Positions 19,294 through 29,922 are shown, numbered from the stretch's first letter. The stretch is DNA of 64,000 nucleotides from Williamsia muralis (GCF_002735905.1 NZ_PEBD01000010.1:1426001-1490000); one strand, 5' to 3'. The notes: generated from the letters alone by a model not told the origin. Program-made: numbers and translations.

Positions 19294-19480
19294 CGTTGTC
19301 TCTTTCGTGCCTCGAGTCCCGCATCCGCGGGTACCCGGGTGGGTGGATGACCCCACCAGTGTGGCACTCCGCGGCGCGAGGAGAAATGGTGTCGGCAGTG
19401 GAACTTGTCACACGGACGTGATCTCGGCGGAACCTCACCGACTTCGCAGCGGGCCTGTGCGGCGTCGATCGCGTGGCACG

Positions 19481-21097
19481 ATGATGACGGTGAGCATGGA
19501 TGAGGGGCCGACCCGGCTCGTGGATCATGGGCCGACCCCGCCGCGACGAGTCGTCACGGTGGTGACGATCCTGATGGCGCTGTTGCTGACGGCCGCATGC
19601 ACCGAAGGTGTGTCGGGAACACCAACCAACGCAACGTTCACCACCGGTGTGGCCCCGACTCCGGACCTCGACCGGTTCTACGGACAAGAGGTCCGCTGGG
19701 GCCCGTGCGCCGACTTCGCCGACCAGGAGCTGAACGGTTATCCGGCCGACCGCAGCGACTGCGCGACGGTGTCGGTTCCGGTGGACTACGCCGCCCCCGA
19801 GGGGCAGGTTGCACAGATCGCGATGTTCCGGCTGCGGGCGTCCGGCGACAAGATCGGCTCACTGCTGGTGAACCCGGGCGGACCGGGAGCCTCCGCGGTC
19901 GAGTTCATCGCGGCGCAGGCCGACTTCCTCGGCGGTCTCGACGTCTCAGAACGGTTTGACCTGATCGGGTTCGACCCGCGGGGCGTCGGCAAGTCGACGC
20001 CGGAGATCCGTTGCCTGACCGACGAGGAGCGCGACGCGGAACGGGCCGAGACCCTCGTCGACATGACGCCCGACGGCATCGCCGCAATCGAGGACCGTGC
20101 GCGGTCGTTCGCGCAGAAGTGCGCCGAACGCCTGGGTACGGAGTACCTCGCGCATGTCGGTACCGACGACGTGGTCAAGGACATGGACGTCCTCCGTGCG
20201 GTACTCGGGGACGAGCAGTTGAACTATCTGGGCTATTCCTATGGCACCCGCATCGGCGCAACGTACGCCGAGCAGTTCCCGACCAAGGTCCGGGCCATGG
20301 TCAACGACGGAGCAGTGGATCCGTCGGCCGACCCGGTCGAGGATGCCGTGGCGCAGCGAGAAGGTTTCCAGTCGGCATTCGATGCGTTCTCTGCCGACTG
20401 CGCCCGGTACTCCGACTGTGCGCTCGGTCCGGACCCGTCGAAGGCCACGTCACGGTTCCAGCAGTTGACCCGGCCGCTGATCGACGTGCCGGTCCCGACG
20501 ACGCAAGACCGTCGACTCACCTACGGCGACGCGATGACGGGGGTGAGTCAGGCCTTGTATTCGGACACGCTCTGGGAACCGCTGCGAGAGGGCTTGGCGC
20601 AGCTGACCGAGGGCACCGGGAGTACGTTGCTGCGGCTGGCGGACTTGTACGAGGGCCGCGACTCCTCAGGCGCGTACACCAACACCTTGGACACCTTCAC
20701 GGTGGTGCGTTGTGTGGACGACCCGCCACTGACCGATCAGGCCCAGATCGATCGCCTCGATGTCGAATCCCGCAGGGTGGCGCCGTTTGCCGACGACGGT
20801 CGCGGAACCGGCCGGGGCGCCCGTGATGCCTGCGCGTTCTGGCCGGTGCCACCGACGAGCACGCCCCATGAACTCGATGTCCCCGACCTGCCCACCACGG
20901 TCGTCGTATCCACCACCAATGACCCGGCGACTCCTTACCAGGCGGGTGTGGAACTCGCGCGGCAGCTACGCGCCCGGCTGATCACGTTCGAAGGCGATCA
21001 GCACACGGCATCTTTGCAGGGCGATGACTGTGTGGACGATGCGATCACCGCATACTTCGTCGATCTCACACTGCCGGAAGAAAACCTCAAATGTTGA
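19481..21097 (+). CDS. secreted lipoprotein alpha/beta hydrolase, CaeA/Hip1-like (TAP family)
   Basis: A protein of about 538 residues. The N-terminal hydrophobic stretch VVTVVTILMALLLTAAC ends in a lipobox, so it is a lipid-anchored exported protein. The oxyanion loop is NPGGPGAS and the nucleophile elbow is GYSYGTRIG (Ser near 253); the acid is in NDPATPYQAG and the base in GDQHTA of the C-terminal TAP domain. The M. tuberculosis relatives Rv2223c and Rv2224c (CaeA/Hip1) sit in the same place between panB and glnA2 and are cell-envelope serine hydrolases. The start could be ATG 19481, 19484 or 19496; no convincing ribosome site separates them. Confidence 0.87.
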   Translation: MMTVSMDEGPTRLVDHGPTPPRRVVTVVTILMALLLTAACTEGVSGTPTNATFTTGVAPTPDLDRFYGQEVRWGPCADFADQELNGYPADRSDCATVSVPVDYAAPEGQVAQIAMFRLRASGDKIGSLLVNPGGPGASAVEFIAAQADFLGGLDVSERFDLIGFDPRGVGKSTPEIRCLTDEERDAERAETLVDMTPDGIAAIEDRARSFAQKCAERLGTEYLAHVGTDDVVKDMDVLRAVLGDEQLNYLGYSYGTRIGATYAEQFPTKVRAMVNDGAVDPSADPVEDAVAQREGFQSAFDAFSADCARYSDCALGPDPSKATSRFQQLTRPLIDVPVPTTQDRRLTYGDAMTGVSQALYSDTLWEPLREGLAQLTEGTGSTLLRLADLYEGRDSSGAYTNTLDTFTVVRCVDDPPLTDQAQIDRLDVESRRVAPFADDGRGTGRGARDACAFWPVPPTSTPHELDVPDLPTTVVVSTTNDPATPYQAGVELARQLRARLITFEGDQHTASLQGDDCVDDAITAYFVDLTLPEENLKC

Positions 21098-21142
21098 GAT
21101 TCCAGGGTGAAATCCGCTGGATATTCTGGTTGATGCGCGCTT

Positions 21143-21158
21143 GTAACATCGATTTAAC
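21143..21158 (+). promoter_or_regulatory. candidate GlnR box upstream of glnA2 (GTAAC-N6-TTAAC)
   Basis: Two half-sites spaced 6 nt apart resemble the actinobacterial GlnR operator GTNAC-N6-GNAAC, with one mismatch in the second half. The site is just upstream of TAGGCT (21169-21174), a -10 box 8 nt before the glnA2 start. Confidence 0.45.
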
Positions 21159-21182
21159 ACCGCGCTCCTAGGCTCCGATGTC

Positions 21183-22526
21183 ATGGATCGCCAAAAAGAA
21201 TTCGTGCTCCGGACCCTCGAAGAGCGCGACATTCGTTTTGTTCGCCTCTGGTTCACCGACGTTCTCGGCTATCTGAAGTCGGTCGCGATCGCGCCGGCCG
21301 AGCTCGAAGGGGCTTTTGCCGAGGGTATCGGGTTCGACGGGTCGGCCATCGAGGGCTTTTCGCGGGTGTCCGAGGCCGACACGATCGCGAAGCCCGATCC
21401 GTCCACGTTCCAGATCCTGCCCTGGACCACCAGCACCGGGCGGCACCACTCCGCGCGTATGTTCTGCGACATCGTGATGCCGGACGGTGAACCGTCGTGG
21501 GCAGATTCGCGCCACGTCCTCCGTCGGCAGCTGAACAAGGCAGCCGATCAGGGATTCAGCTGCTACGTGCACCCCGAGATCGAGTTCTTCCTGCTCAAGA
21601 ACCCGCCCAGTGTCGACGGGTCGATCCCGATCCCCGCCGACAGCGGTGGTTATTTCGATCAGGCAGTACATGATTCGGCGCCCAACTTCAGGCGCCACGC
21701 CATCGAAGCCCTCGAGTCGATGGGCATCTCGGTGGAGTTCTCCCACCATGAGGGTGCACCCGGACAGCAGGAGATCGACCTGCGGTATGCCGACGCCCTG
21801 TCCATGGCCGACAACGTGATGACGTTCCGTTACGTCGTCAAAGAGGTCGCGATCGGTGAGAACGTCTGGGCGACGTTCATGCCCAAGCCGTTCAGTGAAT
21901 ACGCCGGCTCGGCGATGCACACCCACATGAGCCTGTTCGAGGGCGACACCAATGCCTTCCACAATCCCGACGACCCGATGCAGCTGTCGGACACCGGAAA
22001 ACAGTTCATCGCCGGCATCCTGCACCACGCCGACGAGATCAGTGCCATCACGAACCAGTGGGTGAACAGCTACAAGCGCCTGATCCACGGTGGTGAGGCC
22101 CCGACGGCCGCCAGCTGGGGAGCGGCCAACCGGTCGGCGCTCATCCGTCTGCCGCTCTACACGCCCAACAAGGCATCGTCGCGCCGGATCGAAGTCCGCA
22201 GTCCTGACTCCGCATGCAACCCGTACCTCACCTTTGCCGTACTGCTGGCCGCGGGGCTCAAGGGAATCAAGGAAGGCTACGAGCTACCCGAACACGCCGA
22301 AGACGACGTGTTCGCGCTGACCCCGGCAGAGCGACGCGCCATGGGCTATCGCGAGTTGCCGGGCAGTCTGGCCGAGGCTCTCACGAAGATGGAGAAGTCC
22401 GAACTGGTCGCCGAGGCCGTCGGAGAACACGTCTTCGAGTACTTCCTGCGCAACAAGTGGGCGGAGTGGACCGAGTACCGCAGCCACGTCACGCCGTTCG
22501 AACTGAAGAATTACCTGGCCCTGTAA
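21183..22526 (+). CDS. glnA2: glutamine synthetase type I, GlnA2
   Basis: A 447-residue glutamine synthetase fold protein: N-terminal beta-grasp, then catalytic signatures GFDGSAIEGFSRVSEAD, EIEFFLLK, SMHTHMSLFEGD and NRSALIRLP. It lacks the NLY(D/E)LPPEE-type loop; the region reads ALTPAERRAMGYRELP, so there is no adenylylation tyrosine of the usual kind. It may be a glutamine synthetase or, like some actinobacterial GlnA paralogues, a gamma-glutamyl polyamine ligase. The start is ATG 21183, with a TAGGCT -10 box 8 nt upstream. glnE follows 69 nt later. Confidence 0.93.
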   Translation: MDRQKEFVLRTLEERDIRFVRLWFTDVLGYLKSVAIAPAELEGAFAEGIGFDGSAIEGFSRVSEADTIAKPDPSTFQILPWTTSTGRHHSARMFCDIVMPDGEPSWADSRHVLRRQLNKAADQGFSCYVHPEIEFFLLKNPPSVDGSIPIPADSGGYFDQAVHDSAPNFRRHAIEALESMGISVEFSHHEGAPGQQEIDLRYADALSMADNVMTFRYVVKEVAIGENVWATFMPKPFSEYAGSAMHTHMSLFEGDTNAFHNPDDPMQLSDTGKQFIAGILHHADEISAITNQWVNSYKRLIHGGEAPTAASWGAANRSALIRLPLYTPNKASSRRIEVRSPDSACNPYLTFAVLLAAGLKGIKEGYELPEHAEDDVFALTPAERRAMGYRELPGSLAEALTKMEKSELVAEAVGEHVFEYFLRNKWAEWTEYRSHVTPFELKNYLAL

Positions 22527-22595
22527 CTCTCCGGCGGCGCCGGCCCGTGTGGGCTGATGGTGCCGCCGACAGCTCGACCAGTACGGTTGTGTGTT

Positions 22596-25500
22596 GTGAA
22601 CCCACCTGCCTCGCGATCTCGAGTGCCCAGTGTCGGCCGACTCGGACTGCTGGAAGCAACAGCAGCTGCGGATCTGGCGACACTCGGCTGGGATGCAGAA
22701 GAGAGCGTCGATCTGTTGTGGGCGCTTTCGCGCGCGCCGAGTGCGGACATCGCGCTCAGAGCGCTTGTCCGGCTGCACGCGGCCGTCGGCCCGGAATGGA
22801 CGGACATCGACGGGCTCTTACGCACCGATCGCGGTTTCCGGGGACGTCTGTTCGCCGTATTGGGTTCGTCGACGGCGTTGGGTGACCACCTCGTCGCCGA
22901 AAACCACGCGTGGCGATTGCTGACCCGCAAGGACCTGCCCGAACCGGCAGAGGTTCTGCAGTCGATGCTCGATTCTGTTGACGCACAACCCGAGTCGGGA
23001 CACGAAGACAACGGGAACCTGCTGTTCCGGGCACGCGAGACAGGCCCGAAAGCGGTGGTTGCGCTACGGCTCGCCTATCGCGACCTGCTGCTGCAGGTGG
23101 CCGCCCGCGACCTCGCGCCCACCGTCGAGGACGAACCGGTCCTGTGGTTCAGCGATGTGAGCAACTTCTTGGCCGATCTCGCCGATGCGGCTCTCACGGC
23201 GGCTTTGGCGGTCGCCATTGCCGAGATCTGCGGTGACGACCCGCTGACCTGTCGCATCGGTGTGATCGCCATGGGCAAATGCGGTGCGCGCGAATTGAAT
23301 TACGTCAGCGACGTCGATGTCATCTTCGTCAGTGAGCCCGCCGACGCGCAGACCAGCCGTATCGCCGGCGAGATGATGCGCGTGGGATCGCTTGCCTTCT
23401 TCGAGGTGGATGCCGCGCTTCGGCCGGAAGGCAAGGCGGGCGCTCTCACCCGAACCCTCGATGCGCATGTCACCTACTACAAGCGCTGGGCCAAGACGTG
23501 GGAGTTCCAGGCCCTGCTCAAGGCGCGGCCGATGACCGGCGACATGGAACTGTGCCGTCAGTACGTGGATGCGGTGAGCCCGATGGTGTGGGAGGCCTCT
23601 GAGCGCGAAGACTTCGTCATCGACGTGCAGGCGATGCGCCGCCGGGTGGAGTCGATGCTGCCCGAGGACATGCGCGAGCGCGAGATCAAACTCGGTCGCG
23701 GTGGACTGCGCGATGTCGAGTTCGCCGTCCAGCTCTTGCAGATGGTGCACGGCCGGGTCGACGAAACGCTTCGCGTCAAGGGAACTGTCGAGGCCCTCAC
23801 GGTGTTGCGGGACGGCGGGTACATCGGCCGCGACGACGGCGCCAATCTCATTGCCTCCTACGAGTTCTTGCGTTTGCTGGAACACTGCCTGCAGCTTCAA
23901 CGGCTCAAGCGCACGCATACGCTTCCCGAGTTCACCGATGTGGAGGCCATGCGGTGGCTGGCCCGCGCCGCCCACATCAGACCCACCGGCGACCTCGACG
24001 CGGGAGGCGTACTGCGCGAAGAGATCCGACGACAGTCGCATCGGGTCCGCCGCCTGCACGAGAAAATTTTCTACCGTCCCTTGCTCGAAGCGGTCACGCG
24101 TTTCGACAAGGACGAGCTGAGACTGTCGGACGAATCGGCGATCCGGCGTCTGGGCGCACTCGGCTACAGCAAACCGCAGAACGCGCTGGGGCATCTGAAA
24201 GCGCTGGTCTCCGAGACCGGACGCCGCGGGCAGATCCAGGAACTGCTTCTGCCGACATTGCTCGAATGGCTCAGTCGCACACCGGATCCTGATGCGGGCC
24301 TTCTCAACTACCGGAGGCTCTGCGACGCAGCGGCCGATCGCGACTGGTTCCTGCGCCTGATCCGCGACGAGGGGGTGGTCGCCGAACGGTTGATGACTGT
24401 GCTGGGCACCTCGGCCTACGCAGCCGAGCTGCTGATGCGGTCCCCGGATGTGATCCGGTTGTATGCCGACGGCGCGTTGGGTCCCAAGCTCGTCGAGGTC
24501 GATCCGAAAGACGTGGTCGGCGGCATGGTCGCCTCGGCCGTCCGGCAGCGTGACCTCAAATCGGCCATCGCAGTGGCGCGCTCACACCGGCGAGCCGAAC
24601 TGGCCAGGGTTGCTTCGGCCGACATCCTGGGCATGCTCGACGTCCCGCAGGTGTGCCGAGCGCTGTCGCTGGTATGGGCCGGTGTGCTGAATGCTGCGCT
24701 GACGGTGGTCACCAAAGCCTCGGTCGCCGAACGGAAATCACCCGCTCCCGCCCGGGTGGCCGTGATCGGCATGGGCCGGCTCGGTGGCGGTGAACTGGGT
24801 TACGGGTCGGACGCCGACGTGCTCTTCGTCTGCGACCCGGTGGAGGGCGTCGACGAGTCCGAGGCAGTCCGGTGGGCCAACTCGATTGCCGACCGGGTGC
24901 GCCAACTCCTCGGGACGCCGAGTGCTGACCCTCCGCTCGAGGTCGACACCGGGTTGCGCCCGGAAGGCCGTAACGGCCCGGTGGTTCGCACCCTCGCCGC
25001 CTACGCGACGTACTACCAACAGTGGGCGCAGGCGTGGGAGATCCAGGCATTGCTCCGCGCGCACCAGGTCGCCGGCGATGAGGACCTCGGAGTCGCCTTC
25101 CTGCACATGGCCGACCAGATCCGATACCCGGAGGGCGGCGTGTCCTCGGATGCGGTCCGTGAGATCCGGCGGATCAAAGCCCGGGTGGATGCCGAACGTC
25201 TCCCTCGGGGAGCGGACCCGGCAACTCACACGAAACTGGGACGGGGTGGTCTCGCCGACGTCGAGTGGACGGTCCAGCTGTTGCAGTTGCGGCACGGGCA
25301 CCGGATCCCGGCCCTGCACAACACATCCACCTTGCAATGTCTCGACGCCATCGGCTCGGCGGAACTGCTCGGGGAAAATGACGTCCACCTCCTCAAGGAG
25401 GCGTGGCTGACGGCGACAAAGGCACGCAATGCGCTGGTGCTGGTACGCGGCAAGGCAGTAGACCAGTTGCCCGCGCCGGGAAAGACGTTGCGCGCGGTTG

Positions 25501-25607
25501 CTTTTGCGGCCGGATGGCACGATGACGACTCGGGGGAATTCTTGGACAACTATCTGCGCGTTACCCGGCGGGCAAAAGCCGTGGTACTGAAGGTATTCGG
25601 CGGGTGA
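22596..25607 (+). CDS. glnE: glutamine synthetase adenylyltransferase / deadenylyltransferase
   Basis: A 1003-residue two-headed enzyme that adds AMP to, and removes it from, glutamine synthetase in response to nitrogen status. Each half has a nucleotidyltransferase site ([11 protein letters not shown] in the first, [11 protein letters not shown] in the second) followed by a helical regulatory domain with [16 protein letters not shown] and [19 protein letters not shown] 22596 is preferred: TACGGT lies 8 nt upstream, and PSVGRLGL then begins at residue 10, as in mycobacterial GlnE. An ATG at 22557 is in frame. Its substrate is GlnA1, encoded at 28.2-29.7 kb. Confidence 0.95.
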   Translation: MNPPASRSRVPSVGRLGLLEATAAADLATLGWDAEESVDLLWALSRAPSADIALRALVRLHAAVGPEWTDIDGLLRTDRGFRGRLFAVLGSSTALGDHLVAENHAWRLLTRKDLPEPAEVLQSMLDSVDAQPESGHEDNGNLLFRARETGPKAVVALRLAYRDLLLQVAARDLAPTVEDEPVLWFSDVSNFLADLADAALTAALAVAIAEICGDDPLTCRIGVIAMGKCGARELNYVSDVDVIFVSEPADAQTSRIAGEMMRVGSLAFFEVDAALRPEGKAGALTRTLDAHVTYYKRWAKTWEFQALLKARPMTGDMELCRQYVDAVSPMVWEASEREDFVIDVQAMRRRVESMLPEDMREREIKLGRGGLRDVEFAVQLLQMVHGRVDETLRVKGTVEALTVLRDGGYIGRDDGANLIASYEFLRLLEHCLQLQRLKRTHTLPEFTDVEAMRWLARAAHIRPTGDLDAGGVLREEIRRQSHRVRRLHEKIFYRPLLEAVTRFDKDELRLSDESAIRRLGALGYSKPQNALGHLKALVSETGRRGQIQELLLPTLLEWLSRTPDPDAGLLNYRRLCDAAADRDWFLRLIRDEGVVAERLMTVLGTSAYAAELLMRSPDVIRLYADGALGPKLVEVDPKDVVGGMVASAVRQRDLKSAIAVARSHRRAELARVASADILGMLDVPQVCRALSLVWAGVLNAALTVVTKASVAERKSPAPARVAVIGMGRLGGGELGYGSDADVLFVCDPVEGVDESEAVRWANSIADRVRQLLGTPSADPPLEVDTGLRPEGRNGPVVRTLAAYATYYQQWAQAWEIQALLRAHQVAGDEDLGVAFLHMADQIRYPEGGVSSDAVREIRRIKARVDAERLPRGADPATHTKLGRGGLADVEWTVQLLQLRHGHRIPALHNTSTLQCLDAIGSAELLGENDVHLLKEAWLTATKARNALVLVRGKAVDQLPAPGKTLRAVAFAAGWHDDDSGEFLDNYLRVTRRAKAVVLKVFGG

Positions 25608-26587
25608 GGCGGGGCTCGCAGCGTCTGGCCGACCGGGGAGCCGCGTTCAAGGTCCTCTACTTCTTTGCCGTGGTGATCGGCTGGTCGCTGTTCGCGGTTG
25701 CCCTGGCGGCGGTGTGGCTGCATTTCTTCCCAGGCCGTGGGCAGGTGGCGATCGCTGCTGCCAGTGCCGTACCGCTGATGTTGCTCGCCATCGTTCCTGC
25801 CATCCTCATCCTCGCCGTGACACGACGGTGGATCTCCACCGTGCTGGCCGTTGTCCTCTTGGGGGTGGGCATCTGGACCCAGGCGCCGCTGTTCAAAGCG
25901 GCCGATGCACCCACTCGCGGGGCTGTGACGGTGGTGCAGGCAAACCTCAAGCTCGGCGAGGCCGATGCCGGAGAAGTGGTCTCGCGGGTCCGGGCGACCG
26001 GGGCGGCGTTGCTCACCGTCGAGGAGCTCACGCCCGGGTCTCTTGCTGCACTCGAGGGCACAGATCTACGCGGCATGATGCCGTACGAGTTCGTGGTACC
26101 CGGCGAAGGCGGCACCGGCACAGGCATATTCAGCCGTTACCCGCTGCGCAACACTGCTGAACTGAACGGGTTCGCGCTGGGAAATCTGCGCGCGGACGTG
26201 GACCTTCCCGGCGCGCCCGGCACCACCGTCTTTGCCGTGCATCCGATCCCGCCTTACCCCTACGACCCCGAGCGATGGGTGGACGAGATGAAACGCCTGC
26301 GCGAAACGCTGCACGGGGTTGCCGGAGATCGGGTGATCGTCAGCGGAGACTTCAACGCGACATGGGACCACGCGCAGTACCGGTCGCTACTGGAGCGCGG
26401 ATTCCGGGATGCGACCGAGCAGGCGGGCGAGGGCGTGCAGTTGACCTATCCGGACGATCGCAGCTACCCGCCGCTGATCGGCATCGACCACGTGGTGACG
26501 CGCGGATTCACCGCGACATCGTTGTCCACCTTCTCGGTGACGGGGTCCGACCATCGCGCACTGGTGGTCGCACTGGTGCCGAGCTGA
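25604..26587 (+). CDS. membrane-anchored endonuclease/exonuclease/phosphatase family protein
   Basis: A 327-residue protein with three N-terminal membrane helices (from [20 protein letters not shown] to [16 protein letters not shown]) and an extracytoplasmic EEP domain from about residue 105. Catalytic signatures are [32 protein letters not shown] and GSDHRALV. The fold serves nucleases, phosphatases and sphingomyelinases; here the outward-facing domain suggests an envelope or nucleic-acid scavenging phosphodiesterase. GTG 25604 overlaps the glnE stop by 4 nt (GTGA). Confidence 0.88.
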   Translation: MRRGSQRLADRGAAFKVLYFFAVVIGWSLFAVALAAVWLHFFPGRGQVAIAAASAVPLMLLAIVPAILILAVTRRWISTVLAVVLLGVGIWTQAPLFKAADAPTRGAVTVVQANLKLGEADAGEVVSRVRATGAALLTVEELTPGSLAALEGTDLRGMMPYEFVVPGEGGTGTGIFSRYPLRNTAELNGFALGNLRADVDLPGAPGTTVFAVHPIPPYPYDPERWVDEMKRLRETLHGVAGDRVIVSGDFNATWDHAQYRSLLERGFRDATEQAGEGVQLTYPDDRSYPPLIGIDHVVTRGFTATSLSTFSVTGSDHRALVVALVPS

Positions 26588-26635
26588 CGTCTCTTTGGTA
26601 GCCAGCCGGCTGCGGCACTCACTTCTGACCTTTGA

Positions 26636-27226
26636 TCAGCTGTCAGCGGAGATGATCTTGATGGCGAAAACCAGCGTGTCGCCGACCTCGATACCGGCCT
26701 GGGGATTACCGGTCGCGTACCCGTCGGCAGAGGTCATCGCGACGCCCACAGTGGATCCGACCTTCTGGCCGGCGATGGCCTTCTGGAATCCCGGGATGAC
26801 CCCGTCGAGCGGGAAGTCGACGGGCACGCCGCGCTCGTAGCTGCTGTCGAACACGGTGCCGTCGCGGCCGTTCACCCCCATGTAGCAGACCGTCACCTCG
26901 GCGGTGTCGGGCACGAGTGCGCCGTCACCCTCGGTCAGCGTGTGAACGGTCGTCTGGTTGACGGAGAAGGGTGTGGTGACCTCGATGGCGGGCGCGGTGG
27001 TGTCGGTGGAGCCGGTGACCGCGACCTCACCGGTGTTGCCCGGCAACGTCCACTCTGGTTCCACGTTTGGCTGCGGGGCCACGGTCGGGCATCCCTTGGG
27101 TGCTGCGGTGGTGGTGATCGCCGCTGCGGTTGATTCAGAGCCGGCGGAGTCGGCGTCGGAGCCGCACGCGGCCAACATCAGCGTTGAGGACACGATGAGG
27201 GCTGGGAGCAAACGCTTGAAGGTCAT
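26636..27226 (-). CDS. lipoprotein FKBP-type peptidyl-prolyl isomerase
   Basis: A 196-residue exported protein. The signal LLPALIVSSTLMLAAC ends in a lipobox. A Thr/Ala-rich spacer follows, then an FKBP domain (about 110-195) with VTVCYMGVNGRDGTVFDSSYERG, FPLDGVIPGFQKAIAGQKVGS and TLVFAIKI. It probably helps fold secreted proteins at the outer face of the membrane. The start is ATG 27226; TACGTT lies exactly 6 nt upstream, which points to a leaderless mRNA. It is convergent with the EEP gene. Confidence 0.92.
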   Translation of the reverse strand: MTFKRLLPALIVSSTLMLAACGSDADSAGSESTAAAITTTAAPKGCPTVAPQPNVEPEWTLPGNTGEVAVTGSTDTTAPAIEVTTPFSVNQTTVHTLTEGDGALVPDTAEVTVCYMGVNGRDGTVFDSSYERGVPVDFPLDGVIPGFQKAIAGQKVGSTVGVAMTSADGYATGNPQAGIEVGDTLVFAIKIISADS

Positions 27227-27297
27227 CAAGGCAACGTAGCAGTTGCCGATCGTTGACCGATTACTGCCGTCGGCGAATGTGCTGGGACGCAAACACA

Positions 27298-27330
27298 TCC
27301 GCCCGCGCCACATCACTCGGCGCGGGCGGA
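27298..27330 (-). terminator. hairpin terminator of the NAD(P)-binding reductase gene
   Basis: A perfect 12-bp stem (TCCGCCCGCGCC with GGCGCGGGCGGA, 9-nt loop) begins 15 nt past the stop of the minus-strand gene. On that strand it is followed by a short T-rich run. Confidence 0.7.
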
Positions 27331-27344
27331 CGTCACCGGTGGGG

Positions 27345-28004
27345 TCAGGCGCGCCATTCGGCGGTGCGGTCCGGCGTCGCCTGCGCGAGCGCTTCGATGG
27401 TGCCGTCGATTCCGTAGTCCTTGCCGTACACCGGGGTGCCCGGTTGCTGACGCCACGACTCCTCGAGGCTTCCGGCGTCGACCGGATCGAAACCGAGTTC
27501 GTCGACGAGCTGGGAGACGACTTTCTTGCCCTCGTCATCCGGGCCCGCGATCGGGAGTGCGATGCGGCCCTGTGTTCCGGCCGGGACACCCTTGTCGAGC
27601 AGGTGCTTCCAGAAGATGCCGTTGAACACCTTGTAGACCGGCTCGCCGAGGAGCTGTGAGACCCACGCACTCTCGGGTGTGCCGTCTTCGATGGCGTCGA
27701 TCTTGCCGTCGCGCTGCTGCGGGTAGTAGTTGTTCGTCTCGATGATGGGCGCACCGGGTTTGCGCTTCGACACGATGCCCGGCGCCAGGTCAGGAGTGTT
27801 CTTTTGCGGGATGCTGACGATCACGAGATCGGCGTCCTCGGCTGCTTCCGACGCCCACACCGCGGTGGCCCCGGTCTCCGATGCGAGGTCGGTGAGCGTC
27901 TGCGGGTCGCGCGAGTTGGCGACCCGGACCTCATGTCCCAACTGTGCCAGCCGACGCGTCAGCGTCCCGCCGATGTGGCCTGCTCCGATGATGCCGATCT
28001 TCAC
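27345..28004 (-). CDS. NADPH-dependent F420 reductase-like NAD(P)-binding protein
   Basis: A 219-residue Rossmann protein that begins MKIGIIGAGHIGGTLTRRLA and has NSRDP at the end of the second strand, a usual NADPH 2'-phosphate site. It matches the F420-oxidoreductase / 6-phosphogluconate dehydrogenase-like NAD(P)-binding family. Several members are small reductases of unknown substrate, so true F420 reduction is not assured. The start is GTG 28004 with GGGAG upstream. Confidence 0.82.
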   Translation of the reverse strand: MKIGIIGAGHIGGTLTRRLAQLGHEVRVANSRDPQTLTDLASETGATAVWASEAAEDADLVIVSIPQKNTPDLAPGIVSKRKPGAPIIETNNYYPQQRDGKIDAIEDGTPESAWVSQLLGEPVYKVFNGIFWKHLLDKGVPAGTQGRIALPIAGPDDEGKKVVSQLVDELGFDPVDAGSLEESWRQQPGTPVYGKDYGIDGTIEALAQATPDRTAEWRA

Positions 28005-28101
28005 GTGTGACTCCCTGGATAGTTGAACGACTACGTCCTCTTCACGCCAACCGGCGCAGTCGTGCGTTCATTCCGTCCTGCATGTGTGTGTCTGCATACG
28101 C

Positions 28102-28146
28102 GAAACCGGCCCGGTGAACTGGGAGACAGTTCACCGGGCCGGTTTC
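28102..28146. terminator. 19-bp perfect stem hairpin downstream of glnA1
   Basis: GAAACCGGCCCGGTGAACT pairs fully with AGTTCACCGGGCCGGTTTC around a 7-nt loop. It lies 82 nt past the glnA1 stop, beyond the tandem repeat, and is probably its transcription terminator. No long T run follows. Confidence 0.7.
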
Positions 28147-28162
28147 GGGTCACGCGATCAGA

Positions 28163-28236
28163 TTCGCCGGAGGCGGATCAGACGTCCTTCGCCGGAGGCG
28201 GATCAGACGTCCTTCGCCGGAGGCGGATCAGACGTC
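28163..28236. repeat. three tandem copies of a 25-bp unit at the glnA1 3' end
   Basis: TTCGCCGGAGGCGGATCAGACGTCC occurs at 28163-28187 and 28188-28212, and again (24 of 25 bases) at 28213-28236. The last copy contains the glnA1 stop codon and the codons for its final Asp-Val; the other two are copies in the 3' untranslated region. Confidence 0.95.
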
Positions 28237-29661
28237 GTAGTAGAGAGAGAATTCGTAGGGGTGCGGACGGATCTGCACCGGCTCGATTTCGTTCTCACGC
28301 TTGAACGAGATCCAGGTCTCGATCAGGTCCTCGGTGAACACGCCACCCTCGGTGAGGTATTCGTGATCCTCTTCGAGGCGATCGATGACCGCGCCGAGCG
28401 ACGTCGGGGCCTGGGGGATGCCCTTTGCCTCCTCCGGCGGGAGCTCGTAGAGGTCCTTGTCGACGGGCTCGTGCGGCTCGATCTTGTTCTTGATGCCGTC
28501 CAGGCCGGCCATCATCATCGCGGCGAACGCCAGGTACGGGTTACCCGAGCTGTCCGGGCAACGGAACTCGAGGCGCTTGGCCTTCGGGTTGTTGCCGGTG
28601 ATGGGGATACGCACGCAGGCGCTGCGGTTGCGCTGGCTGTAGACCAGGTTGATGGGGGCCTCGTAGCCCGGCACGAGCCGCTTGTAGGAGTTCACCGTGG
28701 GGTTGGTGAACGCCAGCAGCGACGGCGCGTGGTGCAGGATGCCGCCGATGTAGTGGCGGGCCAGATCCGACAGTCCCGCGTAGCCGGCCTCATCGTGGAA
28801 GAGAGGCTTGCCGTCTTTCCACAGCGACTGGTGGGCGTGCATGCCCGATCCGTTGTCGCCGAAGAGGGGCTTGGGCATGAAGGTGACGGTCTTGCCGTTC
28901 TGCCATGCGGTGTTCTTCACGATGTACTTGAACAGCTGAACGTCGTCGGCTGCGTGCAGCAGGGTGTTGAACTTGTAGTTGATCTCGGCCTGTCCGGCGG
29001 TGCCCACCTCGTGGTGGCCGCGCTCGAGGATGAAGCCTGCCTTCTGGAGGTTGGTCGAGATCTCATCGCGCAGATCGACGTAGTGGTCGTACGGGGCGAC
29101 CGGGAAGTACCCGCCCTTCTGGCGGACCTTGTACCCAAGGTTGGGTGAACCGTCGGGATCGGTCTGCGAAACCGTGTTCCACCAGCCTGATTCGGACTCC
29201 ACCTGGTAGTGGGTGCCGTTGATCTCGGAGCTGAAGGACACCGAGTCGAAGATGTAGAACTCGGCCTCGGCGCCGAAGAAGCAGGTATCGGCGATGCCGG
29301 TGCTGGCCAGGTAGTCCTCGGCCTTGCGGGCGATGTTTCGCGGGTCGCGGCTGTAGGCCTCGCGCGTGAATGGGTCGTGCACGAAGAAGGTGACGTTCAT
29401 CGTCTTCGCCTTGCGGAACGGGTCGATCCGCGCAGTCGCCGGGTCGGGGAGGAGCATCATGTCCGACTCGTCGATCGACTGGAAGCCGCGCACCGACGAT
29501 CCGTCGAATGCCAGGCCGTCCTCGAAGACGCTCTCATCGAAAGCCGATGCCGGGATGGAGAAGTGCTGCATCACCCCGGGGAGATCGCAGAACCGGATGT
29601 CGACATATTCGACGCCCTCGGACTTGATGCCCTCGAGCAGTTCTTCTTTTGTGTTGTACAC
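28228..29661 (-). CDS. glnA: glutamine synthetase type I (GlnA1)
   Basis: A 477-residue main glutamine synthetase, which makes glutamine from glutamate, ammonia and ATP as a dodecamer. It carries [51 protein letters not shown] and the adenylylation loop [13 protein letters not shown] with Tyr405, the target of GlnE. The start is GTG 29661 with AAGGAG upstream. A near-perfect GlnR box lies 148 bp upstream. The gene is followed by three tandem 25-bp repeats and a strong hairpin. Confidence 0.97.
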   Translation of the reverse strand: MYNTKEELLEGIKSEGVEYVDIRFCDLPGVMQHFSIPASAFDESVFEDGLAFDGSSVRGFQSIDESDMMLLPDPATARIDPFRKAKTMNVTFFVHDPFTREAYSRDPRNIARKAEDYLASTGIADTCFFGAEAEFYIFDSVSFSSEINGTHYQVESESGWWNTVSQTDPDGSPNLGYKVRQKGGYFPVAPYDHYVDLRDEISTNLQKAGFILERGHHEVGTAGQAEINYKFNTLLHAADDVQLFKYIVKNTAWQNGKTVTFMPKPLFGDNGSGMHAHQSLWKDGKPLFHDEAGYAGLSDLARHYIGGILHHAPSLLAFTNPTVNSYKRLVPGYEAPINLVYSQRNRSACVRIPITGNNPKAKRLEFRCPDSSGNPYLAFAAMMMAGLDGIKNKIEPHEPVDKDLYELPPEEAKGIPQAPTSLGAVIDRLEEDHEYLTEGGVFTEDLIETWISFKRENEIEPVQIRPHPYEFSLYYDV

Positions 29662-29808
29662 CTGTGGGTGACTCCTTCACTCGTACCCGTTGTAGTCAGA
29701 CCAATTCTTGGGTTCTACCTGGGTCTGACGACTGTCCTTGCCACTCTAGAGCGGCGGATCATCACCGCTGACCGTATTGACACCAGGTTGCTTGGCAGAT
29801 ACCTCGGT

Positions 29809-29824
29809 GTTTCGCCTGTGTTAC
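29809..29824 (-). promoter_or_regulatory. GlnR box upstream of glnA1 (GTAAC-N6-GAAAC)
   Basis: On the minus strand it reads GTAACACAGGCGAAAC, an exact match to the GlnR operator GTNAC-N6-GAAAC of actinobacteria. It lies about 148 bp before the glnA1 start, in the 261-bp gap shared with the divergent RDD gene. The regulator gene itself is not in the window. Confidence 0.65.
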
Positions 29825-29922
29825 GTAGGGAAGTCCGCGACGCAACGACGGTACCGATCACGGCGTGTCGGGGCGAGTCGCGTCCGGTCCGACGGTTTCG
29901 GCAGCACATCTATGATTGGGCA

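Noticed and set aside
28163-28236. CRISPR-like repeats at the glnA1 end
   Set aside because: The units abut with no spacers and one lies in the coding end; this is a tandem duplication.
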